Shown here: piece by piece, positions 1-5,387 of the stretch
How the letters are laid out: each line of letters starts with the position of its first letter
How positions within the stretch are numbered: position 1 is the first letter of the stretch
Notes under the pieces: generated by a model
Databases searched by the model: none
The model's input: only the letters and a program-made list of their open reading frames with translations
Told to the model about the DNA's origin: nothing
Program-made: the position numbers and the translations under genes
NCBI GenBank assembly: GCA_027451915.1
Contig: DAIDHU010000308.1
Location: 1 to 5,387 of the forward strand
Length of the DNA stretch: 5,387 nt
From: Thiomonas sp.
GTDB taxonomy: Bacteria; Pseudomonadota; Gammaproteobacteria; Burkholderiales; Burkholderiaceae_C
Direction: 5' to 3'

Positions 1-1735
1 CGGCATGCGCGTGGTCATCGAGCTCAAGCGCGGCGAGATGGCCGAGGTGGTGCTCAACAAGCTGTACAAGCAGACCCAGCTGCAGGACACCTTCGGGGTC
101 AACATGGTGTGCCTGGTCGACGGCCAGCCGCGCCTGCTGGATCTGCGCCAGATGCTGCAGGCCTTCCTGCAGCATCGGCGCGAGGTGATCACGCGGCGCA
201 GCGTGTTCGAGCTGCGCAAGGCGCGCGAGCGCGGCCACGTGCTCGAGGGCCTGGCGGTGGCCCTGGCCAACCTGGACCGCATGATCGATCTGATCAAGTC
301 CGCCCCCACCCCGCCGGTGGCGCGCGAGCAGCTGCTGGCCGAGATCTGGGAGCCGGGCGAGGCGCGTGCCATGCTGGCGCGGGTCGAGGGCTCGACCAAG
401 GACTTCCAACCCGCCGACCTGGATGCGCGCTTCGGCCTGAAGGAGGACGGCTATCGCCTGTCCGAGACCCAGGCGCAGGAGATCCTGCAGATGCGCCTGC
501 AGCGCCTGACCGGACTGGAGCAGGACAAGATCGTGCAGGAGTACAAGGAAGTCATGGGCCAGATCGCCGATCTGCTCGACATCCTGGCCCGGCCGGAGCG
601 CATCACCCGCATCATCGCCGACGAGCTGACGGCGCTGAAGACCGAGTTCTCGGACCCCCGGCGCTCCACCATCGAGCCCAACGCCACCGAACTCGACGTC
701 GAGGACCTCATCGCGCCGCAGGAGATGGTGGTGACCATCTCCCACGTGGGCTACGTGAAAAGCCAGCCGGTGCTCGAGTACCGGGCGCAGCGCCGCGGCG
801 GACGCGGCAAGCTGGCCAGCGGCACCAAGGAGGACGACTGGATCGACCAGCTGTTCGTGGCCAACACCCACGACATGCTGCTGTGCTTCTCCAATCGCGG
901 CCGCGTGTACTGGATGAAGGTCTACGAGGCGCCGCAGGGCGGGCGCGGCTCGCGCGGGCGCCCGCTGGTCAACCTGTTCCCGCTGGCCGAGGGCGAGAAG
1001 ATCACCGCGGTGCTGCCGGTGAAGACCTTCGACGAGGAACATTTCGTGTTCATGGCCACGGCCCAGGGCACGGTGAAAAAGACCCCGCTGTCGGCCTTTG
1101 CCAATCGCCGCAGCGCCGGCATCATCGCCTGCGCCCTGGATGACGACGACTACCTGGTGGGCGTGGCCATCACCGACGGCAAGCACGACGTCATGCTGTT
1201 CTCCGACGCCGGCAAGGCCGTGCGATTCGACGAGGAGGACGTGCGCCCCATGGGCCGCGAGGCACGCGGCGTGCGCGGCATGAACCTGGAGAGCGGCCAG
1301 AGCGTGATCGCCATGCTGGTGGCCGAGGACGAGACCCAGAGCGTGCTGACCGCCACCGAGAACGGCTTTGGCAAGCGCACCCCCATCACCGAGTACACCC
1401 GACACGGCCGCGGCACCAAGGGCATGATCGCGATCCAGACCTCCGAGCGCAACGGCAGGGTGGTGGCGGCCTGCCTGGTGCGCGGGGACGACGAGATCAT
1501 GTTGATCACGGATACCGGCGTGCTGGTGCGCACCCGCGTGGCCGAGATCCGCGAACTCGGACGCGCCACGCAGGGCGTCACGTTGATCGCGCTGGATCAG
1601 GGAGCGCTGCTCATCGGGGTGCAGCGCGTGGCCGAATCGGATGCGCAGGTGGTGGGCGCCGACGACGCCGCGGAACCGGGCTCCCCGGCCGAAGGCGACG
1701 CGGCGCCCGACGTGAAGGGAGAGTCGGATGCCTGA
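1..1735 (+). CDS. gyrA: DNA gyrase subunit A, C-terminal two thirds (5' end outside window)
   Basis: Subunit A of DNA gyrase, the type II topoisomerase that introduces negative supercoils as an A2B2 complex with GyrB. The gene enters from the left edge; the ATG at 5 is an internal methionine (context DG-M-RVVIELKRG). Compared from memory with E. coli GyrA (875 aa), about 300 N-terminal residues are missing, including the catalytic tyrosine and quinolone-resistance region. Numbering from the codon at 5: residues 1-225 are the end of the breakage-reunion domain, with FELRKARERGH (69-79) and the helical arms leading to the C-gate (about 152-195). The wrapping beta-pinwheel follows, with the GyrA box QRRGGRGK at 262-269 (bases 788-811), needed for DNA wrapping and supercoiling. 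From the box to the end, length matches E. coli closely, so no large insertion is present. The tail (about 540-576) is rich in Asp, Glu, Ala and Gly, as is common. The TGA at 1733-1735 lies inside serC. The box argues for gyrase rather than the paralogue ParC. Confidence 0.98.
   Translation, partial: GMRVVIELKRGEMAEVVLNKLYKQTQLQDTFGVNMVCLVDGQPRLLDLRQMLQAFLQHRREVITRRSVFELRKARERGHVLEGLAVALANLDRMIDLIKSAPTPPVAREQLLAEIWEPGEARAMLARVEGSTKDFQPADLDARFGLKEDGYRLSETQAQEILQMRLQRLTGLEQDKIVQEYKEVMGQIADLLDILARPERITRIIADELTALKTEFSDPRRSTIEPNATELDVEDLIAPQEMVVTISHVGYVKSQPVLEYRAQRRGGRGKLASGTKEDDWIDQLFVANTHDMLLCFSNRGRVYWMKVYEAPQGGRGSRGRPLVNLFPLAEGEKITAVLPVKTFDEEHFVFMATAQGTVKKTPLSAFANRRSAGIIACALDDDDYLVGVAITDGKHDVMLFSDAGKAVRFDEEDVRPMGREARGVRGMNLESGQSVIAMLVAEDETQSVLTATENGFGKRTPITEYTRHGRGTKGMIAIQTSERNGRVVAACLVRGDDEIMLITDTGVLVRTRVAEIRELGRATQGVTLIALDQGALLIGVQRVAESDAQVVGADDAAEPGSPAEGDAAPDVKGESDA
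1714..1727 (+). promoter_or_regulatory. Ribosome binding site of serC within the gyrA 3' end
   Basis: A purine-rich run, GAAGGGAGAG (1714-1723), lies inside the last gyrA codons. Its GGAG core (1718-1721) is 6 bases before the serC ATG at 1728, a good Shine-Dalgarno fit. It supports ATG 1728 as the serC start and so the 8-bp overlap with gyrA. It is the only clear ribosome site among the gene junctions in this window. Confidence 0.7.
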
Positions 1736-2822
1736 GCCACGCCCCTACAATTTTTCCGCGGGCCCGGCCGCCATGCCGGAGGAGGTGCTGCGCCAGGCCG
1801 CCGAGGAAATGCTGGACTGGCAGGGCACGGGCATGAGCGTGATGGAAATGAGCCATCGCGGCGAGGCCTTCGGACGCATCATCCACCAGGCCGAAACGGA
1901 CCTGCGCCAGCTGCTGGGGGTGCCCTCCGACTACGCCGTGCTGTTCATGCAGGGCGGCGCGCTGGCGCAGAATGCGCTGATCCCCCTGAACCTGTCGGGC
2001 GGCGCGCGCGCAGACTACGTGGTCACCGGATCCTGGTCGCGCAAGAGCGAGCGCGAGGCGCGCAAGTTCTGCGATGTGCACGTCGCGGCCATGCCCCAGG
2101 ATGGCTTCGTGGACATTCCGCCGCTGGAATCCTGGCAGGTGCGCGAGGACGCCGCCTACCTGCACTACTGCGGCAACGAGACCATCGACGGCGTCGAGTT
2201 CCCCGACGTGCCCGCGGGCTTCGCCCCGCCGCTGGTCGCCGACATGTCCTCGAGCATCCTGTCGCGCCCGCTGGACGTGGCGGCGCACGGCTGCGTGTAC
2301 GCCGGCGCGCAGAAGAACATCGGGCCGGCTGGGCTGACCCTGGTGATCGTGCGCCGCGACCTGCTGGGCCATGCCCTGCCCTCCTGCCCGAGCGCCTTCG
2401 ACTACGCCGTGGCGGACGCCAACGGCTCCATGTACAACACCCCGCCCACCTACGCGATCTACATGGCGGGGCTGGTGCTGCGGTGGATCGCCCGCCAGCG
2501 CGAGGGCGAGCTGAGCGGCCTGGCCGCGGTCACCGAGCGCAACCGCCGCAAGGCGGCCATGCTGTATGCGTGCATCGACGCCTCGTCCCTGTACGTCAAC
2601 CGCGTGGCCCCTTCCGCGCGCTCGCGCATGAACGTACCCTTCCAGTTGCGCGAGCCGGGCCTGGACGCGGCCTTCCTCGAAGGCGCGCGCCAGCGCGGAC
2701 TGCTGCAACTCAAGGGCCACAAGTCGGTGGGGGGCATGCGCGCGAGCATCTACAACGCCATGCCCGAGGCCGGCGTGCGCGCACTGGTCGACTATCTGCG
2801 CGACTTCGAGCGCAGCCACTGA
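1728..2822 (+). CDS. serC: Phosphoserine aminotransferase (complete, 364 aa)
   Basis: PLP-dependent class V aminotransferase. It converts 3-phosphohydroxypyruvate plus glutamate to O-phosphoserine in cytoplasmic serine synthesis. In proteobacteria the same enzyme also aminates the erythrose-4-phosphate-derived keto acid in PLP synthesis (old name pdxF). Visible signatures: N-terminal YNFSAGPA (7-14), substrate-binding SHRG with Arg44, MQGGA (75-79) near the cofactor phosphate, TGSWS with Trp103 stacking on the PLP ring, GNETIDG (149-155), ADMSSS with Asp172, and the Schiff-base lysine Lys196 in AGAQKNIGPAG. NTPP (237-240) and the C-terminal GHKSVGG...SIYNAM (330-345) complete the family pattern. 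At 364 aa it matches the usual length of about 360. The start is fixed by a good ribosome site and by FSAGPA at the expected distance. It overlaps gyrA by 8 bp, which suggests translational coupling, and is followed 35 bp later by pheA. All key residues are present. Confidence 0.97.
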   Translation: MPEPRPYNFSAGPAAMPEEVLRQAAEEMLDWQGTGMSVMEMSHRGEAFGRIIHQAETDLRQLLGVPSDYAVLFMQGGALAQNALIPLNLSGGARADYVVTGSWSRKSEREARKFCDVHVAAMPQDGFVDIPPLESWQVREDAAYLHYCGNETIDGVEFPDVPAGFAPPLVADMSSSILSRPLDVAAHGCVYAGAQKNIGPAGLTLVIVRRDLLGHALPSCPSAFDYAVADANGSMYNTPPTYAIYMAGLVLRWIARQREGELSGLAAVTERNRRKAAMLYACIDASSLYVNRVAPSARSRMNVPFQLREPGLDAAFLEGARQRGLLQLKGHKSVGGMRASIYNAMPEAGVRALVDYLRDFERSH

Positions 2823-2827
2823 ACCCG

Positions 2828-2845
2828 CGGCGCGGGCCCGCGCCG
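2828..2845. repeat. Perfect 18-bp G+C palindrome in the serC-pheA gap
   Basis: CGGCGCGGGCCCGCGCCG reads the same on both strands, with 9-base arms and no spacer. As RNA it could form a 7-bp G:C stem closed by a GGCC loop. It sits 5 bases after the serC stop and ends 12 bases before the pheA ATG. The downstream bases (AATCGTCCCAGC) contain no U-run, so it is not a standard intrinsic terminator. It could stabilise the serC 3' end, restrain ribosome access to pheA or cause pausing. It could also be chance in such G+C-rich DNA. The palindrome is seen directly; any function is inference. Confidence 0.5.
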
Positions 2846-2857
2846 AATCGTCCCAGC

Positions 2858-3937
2858 ATGAGCTCCGACAACGTCCTCCACCCCCTGCGCGACCAGATCG
2901 ACGCCATCGATCGCGAAATCCTCGAACTGCTCAGCCGGCGCGCGCGCCTGGCGCAGGAAATCGGCGCCCACAAGCACAAGCTGGGCCTGCCGGTGTTTCG
3001 CCCGGAGCGCGAGCTGGCGGTGGTGCGCAAGGTGCAGCAGGCCAACCCCGGCCCCCTGCTCGATGCCGGGCTGGCGGCGGTGTGGACCGAGATCATGTCC
3101 GCCTGCCGCGCTCTGGAAGGCCAGCAGCGCATCGCCTACCTGGGCCCCGAGGGCACCTACACCGAACTGGCGGCACGGCGCTTTTTCGGCTCCAGCGGCG
3201 AGCTCCTGCCCTGCGCCGACCTGGACGAGGTGTTCCGCAGCCAGCTCGGCGGGGCCGCCAGCCACGCGGTGGTGCCGGTGGAGAACTCCACCGAGGGAGC
3301 GGTCGCGCGCGCGCTGGACCTGCTGCTGTCGCAGCCGGCGCACCTGTGCGGCGAGATCAGCCTGCCCATCCACCACAACCTGCTGCGCCTGCGCGAGGAT
3401 CTGCAAGGCGTGCGCGCGGTGCTGGCGCACCCGCAGGCGCTTTCCCAGTGCCGGCAGTGGCTGGACTCCCACCTCGCCGGCGTGGAACGCCGCGCGGTGG
3501 CCAGCAACGCCGAGGCCGCCCGCCTGGCGGCGCAGGACGAAGGCCTGGCGGCCATCGCCGGTGAACACGCGGCGGGGCTGTACGGGCTGCGCCTGGCCGC
3601 CTCGCATATCCAGGACGAGGTCGGCAACCGCACGCGCTTCGTGGTGCTGGGGGCCGAGACTCCGGCGCCCAGCGGGCGCGATCGCACCAGCCTGATCCTG
3701 TCCGTGCCCAACGTGGCCGGCGCGGTCGCCGCGATGCTGCGCCCGCTGGCCGAGCATGGCGTGAGCATGAGCCGCTTCGAATCCCGCCCGGCCCGCTCGG
3801 GAGACTGGGAGTACATGTTCTACGTCGACCTGGAAGGCCACGCGGACGACCCGCCCGTGGCCGCCGCGCTGCAGGCGCTGCGCGCGCACTGCGCCTTTTT
3901 CAAGAACCTGGGTTCCTACCCCATCCGCCAGGACTGA
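2858..3937 (+). CDS. pheA: Bifunctional chorismate mutase / prephenate dehydratase (P-protein, 359 aa)
   Basis: Cytoplasmic enzyme that rearranges chorismate to prephenate, then decarboxylates and dehydrates it to phenylpyruvate, the phenylalanine precursor. Three domains are visible. The AroQ-type helical chorismate mutase (about 1-88) has Arg11, Arg28, Lys39 and ERE at 50-52, colinear with E. coli PheA without gaps; the helix ends in MSACRALE (80-87). The prephenate dehydratase domain (about 91-265) has GPEGTYTE (96-103), VPVENSTEGAV (139-149) and NRTRF with the catalytic Thr259. The ACT domain (about 277-355) has the phenylalanine-site motif ESRP (308-311) and ends in KNLGSYP, so feedback inhibition by phenylalanine is likely. 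The other effector motif, usually GALV, reads GAVA (288-291). The frame stays open upstream through serC, but the ATG at 2858 gives exact alignment of the mutase active site. No clear Shine-Dalgarno precedes it; the gap instead holds an 18-bp palindrome. Length matches the family (about 360-390). Confidence 0.97.
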   Translation: MSSDNVLHPLRDQIDAIDREILELLSRRARLAQEIGAHKHKLGLPVFRPERELAVVRKVQQANPGPLLDAGLAAVWTEIMSACRALEGQQRIAYLGPEGTYTELAARRFFGSSGELLPCADLDEVFRSQLGGAASHAVVPVENSTEGAVARALDLLLSQPAHLCGEISLPIHHNLLRLREDLQGVRAVLAHPQALSQCRQWLDSHLAGVERRAVASNAEAARLAAQDEGLAAIAGEHAAGLYGLRLAASHIQDEVGNRTRFVVLGAETPAPSGRDRTSLILSVPNVAGAVAAMLRPLAEHGVSMSRFESRPARSGDWEYMFYVDLEGHADDPPVAAALQALRAHCAFFKNLGSYPIRQD

Positions 3938-3972
3938 GATCCGGTCCGGCCCCTTCGTTTCGAGCATCCGCC

Positions 3973-5097
3973 ATGTCCAACGCCGCCCGTTCCACCACCG
4001 ACTGGGGCACCGAATCGGTGCGCAGCATCAATCCTTATGTCGGCGGCCGTCCGATTTCCGAGGTCGCGCGCGAATTCGGGCTCGATCCCGATTCGATCGT
4101 CAAGCTGGCCTCCAACGAAAATCCGCTGGGCATGTCCCCGGCCGCGCGCCAGGCCATGCTCGACGCCGCGCTGGAAGCGCCGCGCTACCCCGACAACGAC
4201 GCCTTCGAGCTGCGCAGCGAGCTGGCGCGTCACCTCGGCGTCGACCCCTCGTGGATCGTGCTGGGCCACGGCTCCAGCGACATCCTGGAAATGGCGGCGC
4301 GCGCGCTGCTGGCCGAGGGCGATTCCTGCGTCTACTCCCAATACGGTTTCGTGGTCTATGCCTCGGCGGTGCAACAGCGCGGGGCGCGCCACATCGTCGT
4401 ACCGGCGCGGGATTTCGCGCATGACCTGGCGGCGATGGCGGCGGCCATCGAGCCCTCCACCCGGCTGGTGTACGTGGCCAACCCGAACAATCCCACGGGC
4501 ACCCTGGCCACCCCGGAACAGATCGAGCAATTCGTGCGCAGCGTGCCGGAACGGGTGGTCATCGTGCTGGACGAGGCCTATGTCGAGTACCTGGACCCGG
4601 CGCTGCAGGGCGCCAGCCTGGAATTGCTGCGCCGGCATCCCAACCTGGTGGTCTCCCGCACCTTCTCCAAGGCCTACGGCCTGGCCGGGCTGCGCATCGG
4701 CTATTGCGCCGTGCAACCCGCGCTGGGCGACGTGCTCAACCGCGTGCGCTCGGCCTTCAACACCAGCAACCTGGCCCAGGCCGCGGCGCTGGCGGCGCTG
4801 CGCGACCAGGAATTCGTGCGCCGTTCCTCCGAGATCAACCAGGCTGGCATGCGCCAGCTCGAGTCCGGCATCGACCAGCTGGGGCTGCGTCGCGTGCCCT
4901 CGCACGGCAACTTCCTGCTGGTGCGCGTGGGCGAGGACGACAAGGCGGGTGCCCGCGTGGCCCGCGCCATGCTGGCCCAGGGCGTGATCGCGCGCCCGGT
5001 GGACAACTACGGCCTCGGTGCGTGGCTGCGCATCTCCGTGGGCACCGAGGCGGAGAACCGGCGCTGCCTGGACGCGCTGGGCAAGGCACTGGGCTGA
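3973..5097 (+). CDS. hisC: Histidinol-phosphate aminotransferase, HisC2-type paralogue (374 aa)
   Basis: PLP-dependent fold-type I class II aminotransferase. The family transaminates histidinol phosphate/imidazole acetol phosphate with glutamate. Copies placed between pheA and tyrA commonly also accept aromatic keto acids, which would give phenylalanine and tyrosine. Key residues: VKLASNENPLG (43-53), GHGSSDILE (98-106), YSQYGFVVY with Tyr124, ANPNNPTG (169-176), LDEAYVEY with Asp200 and Tyr203, the Schiff-base lysine Lys233 in SRTFSKAYG, phosphate-binding Arg241 in LAGLRIGY, and the carboxylate-binding Arg353 in WLRISVGT. The GHGS motif has His where many relatives have Asn (GNGS). This residue is not catalytic as far as I know. 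Length fits the family (350-375). The ATG at 3973 is the only sensible start, although no strong ribosome site precedes it. The gene lies 35 bp after pheA and 8 bp before tyrA, consistent with one transcript. Placement suggests an aromatic role, but substrate preference cannot be read from sequence; a separate his-operon copy may exist elsewhere. Confidence 0.93.
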   Translation: MSNAARSTTDWGTESVRSINPYVGGRPISEVAREFGLDPDSIVKLASNENPLGMSPAARQAMLDAALEAPRYPDNDAFELRSELARHLGVDPSWIVLGHGSSDILEMAARALLAEGDSCVYSQYGFVVYASAVQQRGARHIVVPARDFAHDLAAMAAAIEPSTRLVYVANPNNPTGTLATPEQIEQFVRSVPERVVIVLDEAYVEYLDPALQGASLELLRRHPNLVVSRTFSKAYGLAGLRIGYCAVQPALGDVLNRVRSAFNTSNLAQAAALAALRDQEFVRRSSEINQAGMRQLESGIDQLGLRRVPSHGNFLLVRVGEDDKAGARVARAMLAQGVIARPVDNYGLGAWLRISVGTEAENRRCLDALGKALG

Positions 5098-5105
5098 ATC
5101 CGGCC

Positions 5106-5282
5106 GTGGCTTCGCGAACCCCTGCCGCGCGTGCCGCGGCCAGCGCGCCCGAATCGCTCAGGCCGCAATTTCGCCGCCTCGCCGTGCTCGGCGTGGGCCT
5201 GCTCGGCGGATCCTTCGCGCTGGCAGCCAAGCGCGCCGCGCTGGCGCAGGAGGTGGTGGGCTACAGCAAGTCGGCGCGCTCG
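5106..5282 (+). CDS. tyrA: Prephenate/arogenate dehydrogenase, N-terminal fragment cut by a junction
   Basis: Start of a TyrA-family enzyme, which oxidatively decarboxylates prephenate (or arogenate) with NAD(P)+ on the way to tyrosine. From a probable GTG start at 5106 there is an Ala/Arg-rich leader of about 22 residues, then the Rossmann strand RLAVLGVGLLGGSFALA with the nucleotide-binding GxGxxG at Gly29, Gly31 and Gly34. A second strand, EVVGYSKS (49-56), follows. After about residue 59 the family pattern (a helix and a Gly-Val-Ile/Val-Asp segment) is absent. The frame instead runs SVCSGPPRVRATCSR to a TGA at 5325-5327. A normal TyrA has about 290-300 residues, so roughly 80% is missing. 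The bases beyond the break encode a different protein on the opposite strand, which points to a junction rather than a simple frameshift. It begins 8 bp after hisC, matching the usual pheA-hisC-tyrA-aroA order. The start codon is uncertain, as there is no good ribosome site. Confidence 0.85.
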
Positions 5283-5296
5283 GTGTGCTCGGGGCC
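5278..5296. other. Probable chimeric or rearrangement junction inside tyrA
   Basis: Left of this interval the + strand reads as TyrA (to about SKSARS). Right of it the - strand reads as a VOC/epimerase C-terminus (from about ELEEAP). Each protein is broken where the other begins, and each frame becomes family-unlike when followed across. The 14-mer CTCGGTGTGCTCGG at 5279-5292 matches 12 of 14 bases with CTCGCCGTGCTCGG at 5178-5191 in tyrA, sharing GTGCTCGG, so a microhomology-driven join is possible. No transposon ends, target duplication or integrase are visible. The closeness of the junction to the window end favours an assembly or amplification artefact. Confidence 0.6.
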
Positions 5297-5387
5297 TCCT
5301 CGAGTTCGCGCCACTTGTAGTCGATGACCTCCAGCAACACGCCGTTCATCTTGCGCGGGTGAACGAATGCGAATTCGCAATCCCGGA
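5293..5387 (-). CDS. VOC-superfamily protein, C-terminal fragment resembling methylmalonyl-CoA epimerase
   Basis: Read on the - strand from the right edge (first full codon at 5385-5383), the sequence encodes RDCEFAFVHPRKMNGVLLE, then VIDYKWRELEEAP. The pattern FxHPxxxxGVLLE is the last beta-strand pair of vicinal-oxygen-chelate proteins of the methylmalonyl-CoA epimerase type, whose C-termini typically read FLHPK...GVLxEL. The Glu in VLLE matches the family's last metal ligand. Methylmalonyl-CoA epimerase interconverts the (R) and (S) forms in propionyl-CoA metabolism; other VOC enzymes share this tail, so the exact function is open. The N-terminal ~100 residues lie outside the window. No stop occurs at the natural end: the frame runs on through antisense tyrA (Pro/Ala/Arg-rich, unlike a VOC protein) to a stop near 5155. 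G+C is 56 of 95 here, lower than adjacent tyrA (75 of 100). The gene is foreign to this operon's usual neighbourhood. Confidence 0.5.

Noticed and set aside
109..1143. 344-residue + strand frame inside gyrA
   Set aside because: Out-of-frame Pro/Arg/Ala/Gly-rich translation of gyrA; a compositional shadow.
1611..2819. 402-residue antisense open frame across serC
   Set aside because: It is the G+C-rich mirror of serC: very rich in Ala, His, Gly, Arg and Gln, with no family motifs. Strong third-position G/C bias keeps antisense frames open.
2828..2845. The serC-pheA palindrome as an intrinsic terminator
   Set aside because: No U-rich tract follows the stem, and the operon order argues for read-through.
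2483..2857. 125-codon in-frame upstream extension of pheA through serC
   Set aside because: It overlaps well-supported serC coding sequence, is Arg/Pro/Gly-rich, and the ATG at 2858 aligns the mutase active site exactly with known PheA.
2792..3967. 391-residue antisense open frame across pheA
   Set aside because: Same shadow effect. The + strand carries unambiguous chorismate mutase, prephenate dehydratase and ACT motifs, and the antisense product has low-complexity composition.
3938..3972. Attenuator or leader peptide before hisC
   Set aside because: Only 35 bp, with no His- or Phe-rich short frame and no stable stem plus U-run; CCGGTCCGG is too short to fold usefully.
3916..4905. 329-residue antisense open frame across hisC
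   Set aside because: Shadow of hisC, rich in His, Arg, Gly and Gln, with no recognisable domain.
5281..5387. Simple frameshift in tyrA with continuation in another + frame
   Set aside because: The frame beginning at 5284 stays open to the edge but shows no TyrA features such as the expected Gly-Val-Ile-Asp segment. The - strand VOC reading explains the same bases much better.
1..5387. A novel defence, mobile or regulatory system in the window
   Set aside because: All bases up to the junction near 5280 belong to well-known housekeeping and biosynthetic genes or short gaps. Nothing was left unexplained except the right-edge junction.

Overview
The window is a high-GC proteobacterial chromosome segment. 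A hand count gives about 75% G+C over 5181-5280, and third codon positions are strongly G/C throughout. Its gene order is gyrA - serC - pheA - hisC - tyrA, all on the + strand. This order, with a fused chorismate mutase/prephenate dehydratase and a HisC paralogue next to tyrA, is characteristic of beta- and gammaproteobacteria (pseudomonads, Burkholderia/Bordetella relatives and many purple-sulfur-type gammas). The sequence alone does not let me choose between beta and gamma.

Layout: 1-1735 is the 3' two thirds of gyrA (DNA gyrase subunit A); the window opens inside the gene. serC (1728-2822) starts inside the end of gyrA with an 8-bp overlap. A 35-bp gap with a perfect 18-bp G+C palindrome separates serC from pheA (2858-3937). 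Another 35-bp gap precedes hisC (3973-5097). tyrA begins 8 bp after hisC with a probable GTG at 5106, but only about 58 codons look like TyrA. Near 5280-5295 the sequence stops resembling TyrA. The last ~90 bases instead read, on the - strand, as the C-terminal end of a VOC-fold protein resembling methylmalonyl-CoA epimerase. No stretch of 300 bases or more lacks a gene.

How the genes work together: SerC makes phosphoserine and also serves pyridoxal-phosphate (PLP) synthesis. SerC and HisC are themselves PLP enzymes. PheA converts chorismate to phenylpyruvate, TyrA oxidises prephenate (or arogenate) towards tyrosine, and a HisC of this type can transaminate histidinol phosphate and often aromatic keto acids. 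The block is thus the first part of the known 'supraoperon' of aromatic amino acid and serine genes, which normally continues into aroA, cmk and rpsA. Here that continuation is lost at the odd junction at the right edge.

I found no new defence, mobile or regulatory system. The core genes look ordinary and intact. The one anomalous place is the tyrA/VOC junction, which I read as an assembly or amplification chimera, or less likely a real rearrangement. No tRNA, rRNA, CRISPR, insertion sequence, canonical intrinsic terminator or convincing promoter was seen.
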